From CAZXLT01 sp964641545 (GTDB lineage: Bacteria > Patescibacteriota > Saccharimonadia > Saccharimonadales > AWTP1-31), in NCBI GenBank assembly GCA_964641545.1, contig CAZXLT010000004.1, positions 1 through 62,628 of the forward strand: a stretch of 62,628 nt of DNA, read 5' to 3'. Both the position numbers and the translations under genes were made by a program. Positions 25,155 through 33,112 of the stretch are shown here, one piece after another; position 1 is the stretch's first letter; each line of letters opens with the position of its first letter. The notes under the pieces were generated by a model. The model made no database searches. It had not been told where the DNA came from and saw only the letters and a program-made list of their open reading frames with translations.

Positions 25155-25672
25155 TGAAGTAAGTTTTTAACTACAGAATCCAGAGTTGGTTCTTCATATG
25201 CAACATACTTCTCGGCACTATTTGCGTTTTCATCTAGTTTTACGACGGTGGTTTGTATGGTTACGCCGAATTTTTGCCGAAGCGCTTGGTTAGTATCGTA
25301 GTCTACTTTAAAAATCGTTACACCTTGTGGTATATCGCTCGCCGTAATGCTTGCTTCAAGTTGCCGGCACTGCGGGCACCATGGGGCATGAAAAAACAAC
25401 AATCGTGTTCCGCTGGTTTGTTCTAACAAAGATTCATTGTAATCAACGTATTTTCCAGAGTCGGCTGGAATTGTCGCCGAACCGTTTGAGTCGGTTGGTT
25501 GTGTTGCCGCGGTCGGCATAGAAATGCCTTCGTCATTGATTCGATTCTTGACGGGCTTCGGTTTTGAGATTAGCCAAAGGCCACTAACTGCCACCACTAA
25601 AACCAGCATGCCCACTAGAAGTTTTACTGGCTTCGTCATTAGTCCCAGTATACCATCATGGCCTATGGTCAA
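25151..25672 (-). CDS. Membrane-anchored thioredoxin-like protein
   Basis: A 173-residue extracytoplasmic thioredoxin. An N-terminal helix (LLVGMLVLVVAVSGLWLIS) anchors it. A thioredoxin fold follows with active site FFHAPWCPQCRQLEA and the cis-Pro turn near VTIQTTVV. It is the probable partner of the CcdA-like transporter directly downstream. Only 1 nt separates its start from the stop of the upstream gene at 25674. Confidence 0.9.
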   Translation of the reverse strand: MTIGHDGILGLMTKPVKLLVGMLVLVVAVSGLWLISKPKPVKNRINDEGISMPTAATQPTDSNGSATIPADSGKYVDYNESLLEQTSGTRLLFFHAPWCPQCRQLEASITASDIPQGVTIFKVDYDTNQALRQKFGVTIQTTVVKLDENANSAEKYVAYEEPTLDSVVKNLLQ

Positions 25673-25673
25673 A

Positions 25674-26831
25674 TTAGTCTATATTGAAGTCTGTACTGCT
25701 GTCGGGTGTTGGAGTGTAGTCAAGCGAGTCGGTGCTTGGATAACGAGTGTCGTAATCTTGTAGTGTTGGAGTAGTGGTATCGCCAAAACCCGATGAATTT
25801 CCAAGCTTGCTAAAAGTCGAAGCAATAAGCGCAACGTACGCTATAACTAGCACTACTAACAACACCATAATTCCGATATTGAGCCAGTTTGTCCAATGGA
25901 CCTTTGGTTTGGTTGCGCCACTAGCCTTTAGGGCTTTTAGGTCAAAGTAACGCGCTGTCATTGGTGCTTGACCAACGGCGGGCGTTAACAGGCCGATTCC
26001 ATTGCTTCCACCCGTAAGCATCCCCCCAGCGATAAAGGTTCCGATGATTTCTACAAAATGCCCAGAGGCAAGCTCTTTGCTGCGTTTCATGGCTGCGACA
26101 GGTCCAAGATTTTCGTCTAACATGGCAAGGTACGAGAACGACAACCAAACAGATGCAATAATGCCTGGGATGATGAATAGCACAAGCCCAACGCCGATGA
26201 TTAAAATCATTAACAGCGTAAGCAGAAATAGAGGCCAAAATTTCTTTGTTGCATCTGTAACAAGTTGCTTTGAGGTGACTGTTTGTTCTTGGTAGCTTCT
26301 GATTCCAAGTAGAGAAAATGCTCCGTTCGCGATGACACCAATAAACAACACCATAACTACTGAAAGTAGTGCGGATACAATAGGTGCCACTCTGCTAAAT
26401 AGTAGCGAGGCTAAGAAAAACGCGATTACTATCAGAATAATGAATAATCCCACTAGCAGCGAACTCATTGGATTAATTTTTAGAATTGTTACTACCCCTC
26501 GGAGGCTCGATTTGTACGGGTTAGACTCGTAGTCCGTCGTAGGGGAATGGTGCGCTTGTGGCGGCACAGGTTGTGCTGGAGCTGTAGGTGCTGCATATGT
26601 TTGGTGCTGCGAGTAATGAGCCTGGTGCTGAGAAGGTGGCGATGACGGAGAAACTGGCATTGGAGGTGGTGGAGTTGGAGAAGGAGGGTAGGGATCTTGC
26701 TGGGCTGGCGCCGTCATGGGTTGCGACACTGGGACCTCACCGTACGCATAGCCTTGCGGTTGCTGTGGGGGTAAATTTTGAGGCGTGGGCGATGCAGGGT
26801 CTAACGGGGTTTGATATGGGTCGTTGTTCAT
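25674..26831 (-). CDS. Proline-rich multi-pass membrane protein, 385 aa
   Basis: The N-terminal 110 residues are Pro/Gln/Ala-rich and disordered. About five or six membrane helices follow (LLVGLFIILIVIAFFLASLL, VSALLSVVMVLFIGVIANGA, LLTLLMILIIGVGLVLFIIPG, NIGIMVLLVVLVIAYVALIA). The IIPGIIASVWLSFSYLAMLDENLG motif is typical of the GlpM/DUF975-like membrane family common in CPR genomes. The C-terminus is Asp/Thr-rich. I place the start at ATG 26831 (AAGGA 5 nt upstream); the frame opens at 26864 before the leader. It is the first gene of a run with thioredoxin and CcdA. Confidence 0.7.
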   Translation of the reverse strand: MNNDPYQTPLDPASPTPQNLPPQQPQGYAYGEVPVSQPMTAPAQQDPYPPSPTPPPPMPVSPSSPPSQHQAHYSQHQTYAAPTAPAQPVPPQAHHSPTTDYESNPYKSSLRGVVTILKINPMSSLLVGLFIILIVIAFFLASLLFSRVAPIVSALLSVVMVLFIGVIANGAFSLLGIRSYQEQTVTSKQLVTDATKKFWPLFLLTLLMILIIGVGLVLFIIPGIIASVWLSFSYLAMLDENLGPVAAMKRSKELASGHFVEIIGTFIAGGMLTGGSNGIGLLTPAVGQAPMTARYFDLKALKASGATKPKVHWTNWLNIGIMVLLVVLVIAYVALIASTFSKLGNSSGFGDTTTPTLQDYDTRYPSTDSLDYTPTPDSSTDFNID

Positions 26832-26915
26832 AGCTTTCCTTATTAGGTAATTTACATTCAGCATAGCACAATGCTTACGCTAAAGAACTCACTCCATTTC
26901 ATACTCTGTTAATCA

Positions 26916-26924
26916 TGATAAAAT
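26916..26924 (+). promoter_or_regulatory. Extended -10 of folD
   Basis: TGATAAAAT (hexamer 26919-26924) ends 8 nt before ATG 26933. It predicts a leaderless mRNA and rules out the upstream ATG at 26915, which would lie within the promoter. Confidence 0.5.
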
Positions 26925-26932
26925 TAAGCTCA

Positions 26933-27748
26933 ATGAAACTATTAAACGGCAGAGAATTAGCAGGCTTTATCCAGGAACGTCAAGCACAGCAGGTACGCTC
27001 TTTGAAACAGGGGAGTAACGTGTCGCCAAAACTAGCAATTATTCGCACCAATCCTGACCCAGTTGTCGATAGCTACATGAAAATGAAGCAAAAATACGGT
27101 GACGAAATCGGCGTTGTTGTCGAGGTTCACACTATTGAGCAGTCACGAGCGCTCGATCAACTACAGCAACTCAACCAAGATGACTCAGTTCATGGAATCA
27201 TAGTACAAATTCCCCTTCCCGACCGCTCTCAGACGACGGAGATATTAAACGCAGTGTCGGCAAGTAAAGACGTAGATGGATTGGCGATAAATTCCGAGTT
27301 TGATCCTGCAACCCCGATGGCAATTAGCTGGTTGCTCGCCGGTTATAATATTGATCTTCAAGGAAAAAAACTCGTCATTGTTGGGCATGGGCAGTTGGTG
27401 GGCCGTCCCTTAAAACGTATGTGGGAACAATCTGGATTGAAGGTTGAGGTGGCAGATAAAACAGTACAGAATCTGGGCGAATTAACACGCAGGGCAGATG
27501 TGCTTGTGTGTGCGACAGGTGTCCCGGGTCTTATAACAAGTGACATGGTGAACCCCGAAGCAGTGATTGTTGACGCTGGCGTTGCCACCGACAGCAATGG
27601 TCTGATTGGTGACGTTGCAGCTAGCGTACGTGAACTACCGAACATTACCATCACCCCAGAAAAGGGTGGTGTTGGTCCACTTACTATTTGCGCTTTGTTC
27701 GAGAACGTAATTCACTCCGCAAGAAAGCAGGCACATGGCACTCGCTGA
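26933..27748 (+). CDS. folD: Methylenetetrahydrofolate dehydrogenase/cyclohydrolase
   Basis: FolD interconverts 5,10-methylene-, methenyl- and 10-formyl-tetrahydrofolate in the cytoplasm. The 271-residue protein has the active-site SYMKMKQK (Tyr and Lys conserved), QIPLPDRSQTTEILNAV, the KDVDG motif, a Rossmann GHGQLVGRPL and the closing TPEKGGVGPLTICAL. The DG-FHP-N segment is altered to DGLAINSEFDP. It overlaps the next gene by 14 nt. With glyA it completes one-carbon unit supply. Confidence 0.95.
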   Translation: MKLLNGRELAGFIQERQAQQVRSLKQGSNVSPKLAIIRTNPDPVVDSYMKMKQKYGDEIGVVVEVHTIEQSRALDQLQQLNQDDSVHGIIVQIPLPDRSQTTEILNAVSASKDVDGLAINSEFDPATPMAISWLLAGYNIDLQGKKLVIVGHGQLVGRPLKRMWEQSGLKVEVADKTVQNLGELTRRADVLVCATGVPGLITSDMVNPEAVIVDAGVATDSNGLIGDVAASVRELPNITITPEKGGVGPLTICALFENVIHSARKQAHGTR

Positions 27749-28433
27749 GCAAGACTTTATAATAGATGCAGCCTTCAAGGAGGGCATTTGGCGAGTTGGT
27801 ATTGATCCACCGATTACGTTTGCTAGCGGAAAAGAAGCAAACAATAAAGTTGACTGGGAGGGGTTATTTAGCTTTCCAGAAGATCCGTCTAATCTGAATG
27901 CCGGCATTAACTTCGAGTTGTCGGCCGCCGGTAGTTTAGTCGCAGGAGTGCTGCTGGAAGTTGTTGACCAGTATGCACCCGATGCTGTTGGCGGTGTACC
28001 TACTGGCGGGCAACGCTATGGACGATGGGTTGCCCGGGAACTCGGTATCCCGTTTATAAGAACCGAGAAGGACACAAACGAACCGGGAATCAAGACGTAC
28101 AGATTTGCCGACGAAACTGAGCGCGCTAAGGCCATGGATAGCCGCCGATTAGCCGTAATCGAGGATGCCACAACTGAATTCACATCATTGGTGGGATACT
28201 TGGCGTTGATTCTTGAAACGCCTGGGGAGCGGGAAGTCGGGATTCGTGCGATACAGCGGCGTGATGATGGAGCCAATGAACTTGAATTGCCAGAAGCGGT
28301 GGATATTGAATGGCTCATTGAGCTTGCCATGCCCAACATGATGACGGCAGAGCACCCGGCCTTTCGCCGCTGGGGCCATCTCGCAGTTGGTACATTTAAA
28401 CCTGAGGTTGCAGCGCTGCGCGCAGAATCGTAA
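27735..28433 (+). CDS. Phosphoribosyltransferase-like protein (orotate PRT type)
   Basis: A 232-residue protein with type I PRT organisation: N-terminal hood with GIDPPITFASGKEANNKVD (compare orotate PRT's F-L-SG), DAVGGVPTGGQRYGRWVAREL for the pyrophosphate loop, and LAVIEDATTEFTSLVGY at the PRPP motif. The usual Asp-Asp/Glu-Asp-x-x-T-T-G-G-S reads EDATTEFTS, so glycines are lost. Co-translation with folD suggests a nucleotide-linked role. Its 3' end overlaps the convergent MurL gene by 38 nt. It may be PyrE-like; function uncertain. Confidence 0.7.
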   Translation: MALAEQDFIIDAAFKEGIWRVGIDPPITFASGKEANNKVDWEGLFSFPEDPSNLNAGINFELSAAGSLVAGVLLEVVDQYAPDAVGGVPTGGQRYGRWVARELGIPFIRTEKDTNEPGIKTYRFADETERAKAMDSRRLAVIEDATTEFTSLVGYLALILETPGEREVGIRAIQRRDDGANELELPEAVDIEWLIELAMPNMMTAEHPAFRRWGHLAVGTFKPEVAALRAES

Positions 28434-29685
28434 ATAATTCAGGCGGCATTTGGTGTTTGGATAAGTCGTGGTAGCTGTACCCTTCTGGAATTTCAAAAGA
28501 ATACTTAACATGTTTAGTTTTATCTTGCACAAGCTTCATTGCTGCGCGCGACTCTTTAATTCCGCCGACACAGTCGAGTGGCTTGTCCCCTTCTATGCCG
28601 AGCAAGTTTTTGTATGCTATTTCTAAAGCTGGTTCTTCAAGCAGGTTCTTACCCCAAATGGGATCGAGTTTTGTGCGGTCGACAAAAGGGGAAAGAACTA
28701 AATAGGTAAACGCACATTTTGCGCACTCACCACACCAAGACATGTGATCGCTCGATAAAACGAAGGCGCGGTTACATGAACTGAAGACGTCTTGATACTT
28801 ATCAAACGCAACGCGTGCAAAAGTCTCGGCTATAGCTACCTCGCTTAAAGGGCGGAGGAATGAGTAGTAACGTTGTGTGTCTTTGAAATGTGCACCAAGC
28901 AAGTCTTGGTAGGCAACCTCGTAGTCGGACGATTTCGAGTACTGGTGGTTAATAGGATGTCCCTGGTATGAAAGTGTTGGTTCATCGGCCGAGCTCTCAT
29001 TACTTACTACTACATCTCGATAGCCTGTTAGTATTGCAACAATCGTGCCCACGCAGCCAATAATTGCCGAAATCGGGATGTGCCCATTCAGAGCATCAAT
29101 CTTATTTAAATCGAGTAATTCTTTATCTAGTGCTCGCTTAACGTAAAAATGAGGTAAGCCAATTCGTCCAACTAACGGTTCTAGCTGTTCGCGGTGGTTC
29201 AGGCTCCATGTTGCAACCTTAGGCTGGTCGCGCAGAAGTTCAACAGATACTAACGAATCCTTTCCACCACCGAGCCCTATTAACAGCCCTTGTGCGTCTG
29301 AGCAAGGCGTTGGCTTAATCTGGTCTACATTGTTCGGAAATTCTACTGGTGTACCAGGGTCTAGCTGGTTTACATAGAAAAACTCACCCAGACCCTTTTG
29401 CCATGTATTGCTAAAAAAATCAGCCGAAGATTGGTCGAGCTGCCCAGCTTGAATCACAATTTCGTCCGCCAAGTACGCCTTGTAGTAGGAAACCCCTGCC
29501 ATGAAAAATAAGTTTTGCAACGCGCGGTCTAGTGCTTTTTTATTGAGGTCGCCAACGACTTCAAAATCGAAGTGATACTTTTCGGTAAATTCTAGTATTT
29601 CGTCAAAGCCGTACACCAGGCTTAGTTCGTTGGTGTCTTCGTCGAAAGTATAGGATTTGAACACAAACGTTTTGTATCTACTCAT
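28396..29685 (-). CDS. murL: UDP-MurNAc-L-Ala-L-Glu epimerase
   Basis: MurL converts the terminal L-Glu of UDP-MurNAc-L-Ala-L-Glu to D-Glu using ATP, replacing glutamate racemase. The 429-residue protein has an N-terminal domain and a PP-loop-like ATP motif (GLLIGLGGGKDSLVS near residue 140). It also has the conserved SNESSADEPTLSYQGHPINHQYSKS-type region (quoted in part: SNESSADEPT) and a Cys cluster WCGECAKCAF. The adjacent upstream murD overlaps by 4 nt. This gene pairing is the known signature of the MurD2-MurL route. Assignment rests on motif recall. Confidence 0.85.
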   Translation of the reverse strand: MSRYKTFVFKSYTFDEDTNELSLVYGFDEILEFTEKYHFDFEVVGDLNKKALDRALQNLFFMAGVSYYKAYLADEIVIQAGQLDQSSADFFSNTWQKGLGEFFYVNQLDPGTPVEFPNNVDQIKPTPCSDAQGLLIGLGGGKDSLVSVELLRDQPKVATWSLNHREQLEPLVGRIGLPHFYVKRALDKELLDLNKIDALNGHIPISAIIGCVGTIVAILTGYRDVVVSNESSADEPTLSYQGHPINHQYSKSSDYEVAYQDLLGAHFKDTQRYYSFLRPLSEVAIAETFARVAFDKYQDVFSSCNRAFVLSSDHMSWCGECAKCAFTYLVLSPFVDRTKLDPIWGKNLLEEPALEIAYKNLLGIEGDKPLDCVGGIKESRAAMKLVQDKTKHVKYSFEIPEGYSYHDLSKHQMPPELFTILRAALQPQV

Positions 29686-31013
29686 AGTTCGTTTACCGCA
29701 TTTTTAAATCTATTACCACGATCCTCAAAATCTTTAAACATATCAAAACTAGCAAATCCTGGCGACAACAGCACCGCATCGCCCGGTTTTGCTACTCGAT
29801 GAGCGCTCTGCACAATTTGCTCCATATCCTTAGAAGCAAGAATTTCATAGTTTTTAAAATTGCTTTGCTCCAGGCTTTTAGCAAGCTTTTCTGCCACCTG
29901 CCCAATCAGAAAGACTTTGCGCAGTTCACTCCGCTTATCGGCAATTGCTTCACCGAGTTCCTCGATTGGTAGCCCGCGGTCGTACCCCCCTGCGATAAGA
30001 ACCTTGTGCCCCGAAATTGCGTTAAGCGCCGCAATACATGCACCAATCGCTGCAGCAAACGAATCGTTATAGTAGGTTACACCGTTAATTTCTCGCACAT
30101 TTTCAAGGCGATGCGGAAGGTTCTTGAAATTGCGCAACACTTTTTTTATAACTTCTACATCACCGTCAATCAGTTTCCAGGTAGCTGCAATAGCTGCGCA
30201 CACATTTTCCAGGTTGTGGCGACCAAGTAGGGCAACATCGTGTACGTTGCAGACGATTTCGTCGTCATAGTATATCTGCTCATTCAGTATGTACGCACCA
30301 GTTTTTTCTTCTGGAAGCTGGTGTTCTGCAGGTACTTCATACGAAATTTTTAAGGCAGGAGATACGCTTACTACCTCACCCGAAAGATCGTTCTTTCTAT
30401 TATAGATGGCCAGATCTTCGTCGTTTTGGTATTTAAAAATATTTTGTTTGGCCTGTAAGTATTCGGCCAAGCTGTCGTGCCAATCCAGGTGTTCAGGTGT
30501 GACGAGTAAGCAAACGGCCACCGGCGGAGACACGTGCAGGTCGATCAACTGAAAATTCGCGAGTTCCAACACCACGTAATCCTGCTCTGTTAAGTTTTCT
30601 TTCAGCAGCTCTAAGGGGGAAATACCGATGTTGCCTCCCAAAAACGTTCGCTTACCCGCTGCTTTTAACAGCTCAGTAATAAGCATCGAAGTTGTTCCCT
30701 TACCTTTGCTACCTGTCACGCCGATGATCGGGCAGGGGCAATTGCGAAAAAACTCTTCCGTTACAGTTGTTACTTTTCTCAGAATTCGCTCGCCATTGGC
30801 TTTTACGATGTGTTTAGGATGCAGACCAGATGTACGAACGATTAAGTTAAATCGGTCTAAATTATCCAGGTACTGCTCGCCAAGCTGAGAATCTACGCCG
30901 GAAGGAATTTCTACATTCGGATCTCGGTCGCAAATAGTAATTTCGTTGCCCGGACCCCAATAATCAAAGGCAGAGCGTCCCTGCCTCTCGTATCCTACTA
31001 TTGCTATTCGCAT
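29682..31013 (-). CDS. murD: Mur ligase, MurD/MurD2 type
   Basis: ATP-dependent ligase adding glutamate to UDP-MurNAc-L-Ala in the cytoplasm. The 443-residue protein has the three Mur domains: an N-terminal nucleotide-sugar domain (RIAIVGYERQGRSAFDYW), the P-loop GVTGSKGKGTTSMLI, HLDWHDSLAEY, and a C-terminal domain with NDSFAAAIGAC and LSPGFASFDMFKDFEDRGNRF. Because it overlaps murL, its donor substrate is probably L-Glu (MurD2) and not D-Glu. That specificity is inferred from context. Confidence 0.9.
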   Translation of the reverse strand: MRIAIVGYERQGRSAFDYWGPGNEITICDRDPNVEIPSGVDSQLGEQYLDNLDRFNLIVRTSGLHPKHIVKANGERILRKVTTVTEEFFRNCPCPIIGVTGSKGKGTTSMLITELLKAAGKRTFLGGNIGISPLELLKENLTEQDYVVLELANFQLIDLHVSPPVAVCLLVTPEHLDWHDSLAEYLQAKQNIFKYQNDEDLAIYNRKNDLSGEVVSVSPALKISYEVPAEHQLPEEKTGAYILNEQIYYDDEIVCNVHDVALLGRHNLENVCAAIAATWKLIDGDVEVIKKVLRNFKNLPHRLENVREINGVTYYNDSFAAAIGACIAALNAISGHKVLIAGGYDRGLPIEELGEAIADKRSELRKVFLIGQVAEKLAKSLEQSNFKNYEILASKDMEQIVQSAHRVAKPGDAVLLSPGFASFDMFKDFEDRGNRFKNAVNEL

Positions 31014-31037
31014 GTAACTATTATGACCGATGTTTAT

Positions 31038-31406
31038 CTATTTGGCGAGTTGCTTCTTCACTAAATCTGCTACTTGCCGTGGGGTCATATCTGCTTTCAA
31101 AATAACTGCCGAAACACCAAGATCTTTGACCTCTTTTGGAATTTCCTGTTCACCCATGTTCGTCAGAATTATGACCTTCATATTCTTGCCCCAGCTACTG
31201 GCGCGGAGTTTGGCAAGCATTTCGCCACCAGTCATTTCGGGCATCATAAGGTCGAGCAGCACAATGTCCGGTTTCATTTTCTCGGCCAAATCAAGCCCAA
31301 GTTTACCGTTTTCTGCAGTGTCAACATCGTAACCGTCTGCCTCGAACTTGATGCGGTACATCTGACTGATCGCTTGATCATCCTCAACTATTGCTACTTT
31401 TGCCAT
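31038..31406 (-). CDS. Single-domain response regulator
   Basis: A 122-residue CheY-like receiver with no output domain. It has the acidic pair E8-D9-D10, phosphoacceptor D52 (IVLLDLMMPEM), the Thr of IILTNMG and the Lys of VILKADMTP. It must act by protein contact or phosphotransfer. No kinase is adjacent; the nearest is the histidine kinase at 39539. The promoter TTGTGG-N17-TACCAT lies 6 nt before ATG (31413-31441), again leaderless. Confidence 0.95.
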   Translation of the reverse strand: MAKVAIVEDDQAISQMYRIKFEADGYDVDTAENGKLGLDLAEKMKPDIVLLDLMMPEMTGGEMLAKLRASSWGKNMKVIILTNMGEQEIPKEVKDLGVSAVILKADMTPRQVADLVKKQLAK

Positions 31407-31497
31407 ATGTTAATGGTACGAAAAGTTGTGTGTTACCACAAGTGCCCGGATGAAAGACCCCTCGTCTATATAAGAAACTGCGTTACGCTACAGGCGC

Positions 31498-33030
31498 TTA
31501 ACGCCGTGATTCTTGGTCTGGTTTGATTAACACATAACACACAGGAAACTTTGAAGTTCCCTTAGACACGTCTTTTGTCAGCTGTGTGACTTCAGTGCCA
31601 CTGGCCTCGATCTCTTTCACCCAGGCAACAGGAACAAGCAGGATAGCACCCTCTCGTGCCACTCTTGCGAATTCTGGAAGGCAGCCGAATAGTGTGCCGA
31701 TGCCTCCTTCATTGAGGTTTTTGCCGTATGGTGGGTCGCCAAAAATATAATCAACACTCTGTGACTTGAAGGGTAGCTCCTGCCCCCTCGCGGTGACATG
31801 ACCTGCTACTCTGGTAAAATCCGGTTTATACCAAGAAGGTAGGTCGTCGAACAGTAATTGTGAGGCTTGCCGGTTTTGCTCGGCAGCGTACCAGTTGTGT
31901 TTCCCATTTAAATCAACTCCTCCGCTATATGATTGATCGGCGTAGATTGCAGTCCTAGGAACCCCACGGGCAACAAGCAAGTTTAAGAGCGTGCCTGAGC
32001 CCGCAAAGGGATCAAGTATATCTTTATCTTTTAGCAATACACTGAGTGTAGGCCATCCTTCGGCAATTTTATAGAACTCCGGGCTCCAGGAGTGCGTCTC
32101 CTCGTCCAGCATAAGTTCTGCCTCGTCAGGAGATTCAGAGTCTGAACTTAGGAAGAATCGTGGGATTCGCCGCATCATCAAGCCGTACCAACAATCAATG
32201 ATGGCTTTTTTCAGGTCCTGGCGAATCAAAGTAAGGCCTTCGTTGTTTACGGTTATGCCCAATCGTTCTATACCGTATTCGATTGCTTCAATCTGGTGTT
32301 CATAGTGTAACAAGTCCCGAGAATGGATTTTTTCACGTAAATCAACGCCAAGTGTCAACAGTCTTTTAAGGGTTGCCCGCAGCGCATTAATTTCCCAATC
32401 CGGTGCTTCATGCAGATGGCTTTCATCATCAAAAAGATAAGCGATGATTTCCTCTGTCGTGAACTGGCTCGTGTCGAATGTGAACGATTCATGGTTTGGT
32501 CTTTCAGGGGGTGTCTCGCTATCAATGATTGTTCTTAACCCTTGGTCATGTTGTGCGCGACGCTCGAGTTTCTGAATATAATCAATAAAGTCTGGGTCGG
32601 GCGAGTCGCCAAAAACCTGAGCTATATCTTTGTGCTCGCGTTGCAGAACGCGTTTTGCACTAAATAGTGGCGGAGTCTGTAAGTCGATTGAGACTACTGG
32701 ACGCTCAGGGGATATATGTTGAGGTCCAGCCGTAGTCGCAAGTTTTCCATCTACAATGCATCTTCCCGCTGCAGGCAATGCCTCGCCATAAATTTTTGCA
32801 TCGAAGTGATGAGGGTCATTAATTTCGCTCAGTCTCTCTTGGAGCCCGGCTTCATTGGTTACATCCAGCAATCCACGCAACATTTTGCCTACTGCTAATG
32901 AGTAAACTTCAGTGCCATGTAACTCTTGAATGCGACCTGCAATTGATTCGGCAAGCGTAGTAGAGCCGCAGCCAGGTCGCTCTGCAGATATTAGTACCAC
33001 AACATTTGGGTCGTGAAGAAATGAAGACAT
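31498..33030 (-). CDS. P-loop kinase-like domain fused to nucleic-acid N-methyltransferase
   Basis: A 510-residue fusion. Residues about 8-200 resemble a cytidylate-kinase-like NTPase (VVLISAERPGCGSTTLAESIAG, with Gly-Cys-Gly-Ser-Thr-Thr where GKST is expected, so the P-loop Lys is absent). A helical linker follows. Residues about 330-510 are a SAM-dependent methyltransferase with motif I DPFAGSGTLLNLLVA and catalytic DPPYGKNLNEGG, the TRM11/THUMP-type or DNA adenine/cytosine class. The target could be tRNA guanine or DNA. It has its own promoter, divergent from the gene at 33113. Confidence 0.75.
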   Translation of the reverse strand: MSSFLHDPNVVVLISAERPGCGSTTLAESIAGRIQELHGTEVYSLAVGKMLRGLLDVTNEAGLQERLSEINDPHHFDAKIYGEALPAAGRCIVDGKLATTAGPQHISPERPVVSIDLQTPPLFSAKRVLQREHKDIAQVFGDSPDPDFIDYIQKLERRAQHDQGLRTIIDSETPPERPNHESFTFDTSQFTTEEIIAYLFDDESHLHEAPDWEINALRATLKRLLTLGVDLREKIHSRDLLHYEHQIEAIEYGIERLGITVNNEGLTLIRQDLKKAIIDCWYGLMMRRIPRFFLSSDSESPDEAELMLDEETHSWSPEFYKIAEGWPTLSVLLKDKDILDPFAGSGTLLNLLVARGVPRTAIYADQSYSGGVDLNGKHNWYAAEQNRQASQLLFDDLPSWYKPDFTRVAGHVTARGQELPFKSQSVDYIFGDPPYGKNLNEGGIGTLFGCLPEFARVAREGAILLVPVAWVKEIEASGTEVTQLTKDVSKGTSKFPVCYVLIKPDQESRR

Positions 33031-33040
33031 AGTATAGTAT

Positions 33041-33069
33041 TCTATAGCATTTATTTAATAACACGTCAA
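33041..33069 (-). promoter_or_regulatory. Promoter of the NTPase-methyltransferase gene
   Basis: Minus strand TTGACG (33064-33069), 17-bp spacer, TATAGA (33041-33046), 10 nt to ATG 33030. Confidence 0.65.
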
Positions 33070-33075
33070 TAAAGT

Positions 33076-33103
33076 TTGATAATTACTTGTTTTCTGGTAT
33101 AGT
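33076..33103 (+). promoter_or_regulatory. Leaderless promoter of the 33113 gene
   Basis: TTGATA (33076-33081), 16-bp spacer, TATAGT (33098-33103), 9 nt to ATG. It is divergent from the promoter at 33041-33069, with 6 bp between the -35 boxes. Confidence 0.75.
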
Positions 33104-33112
33104 ACCGCTGTT

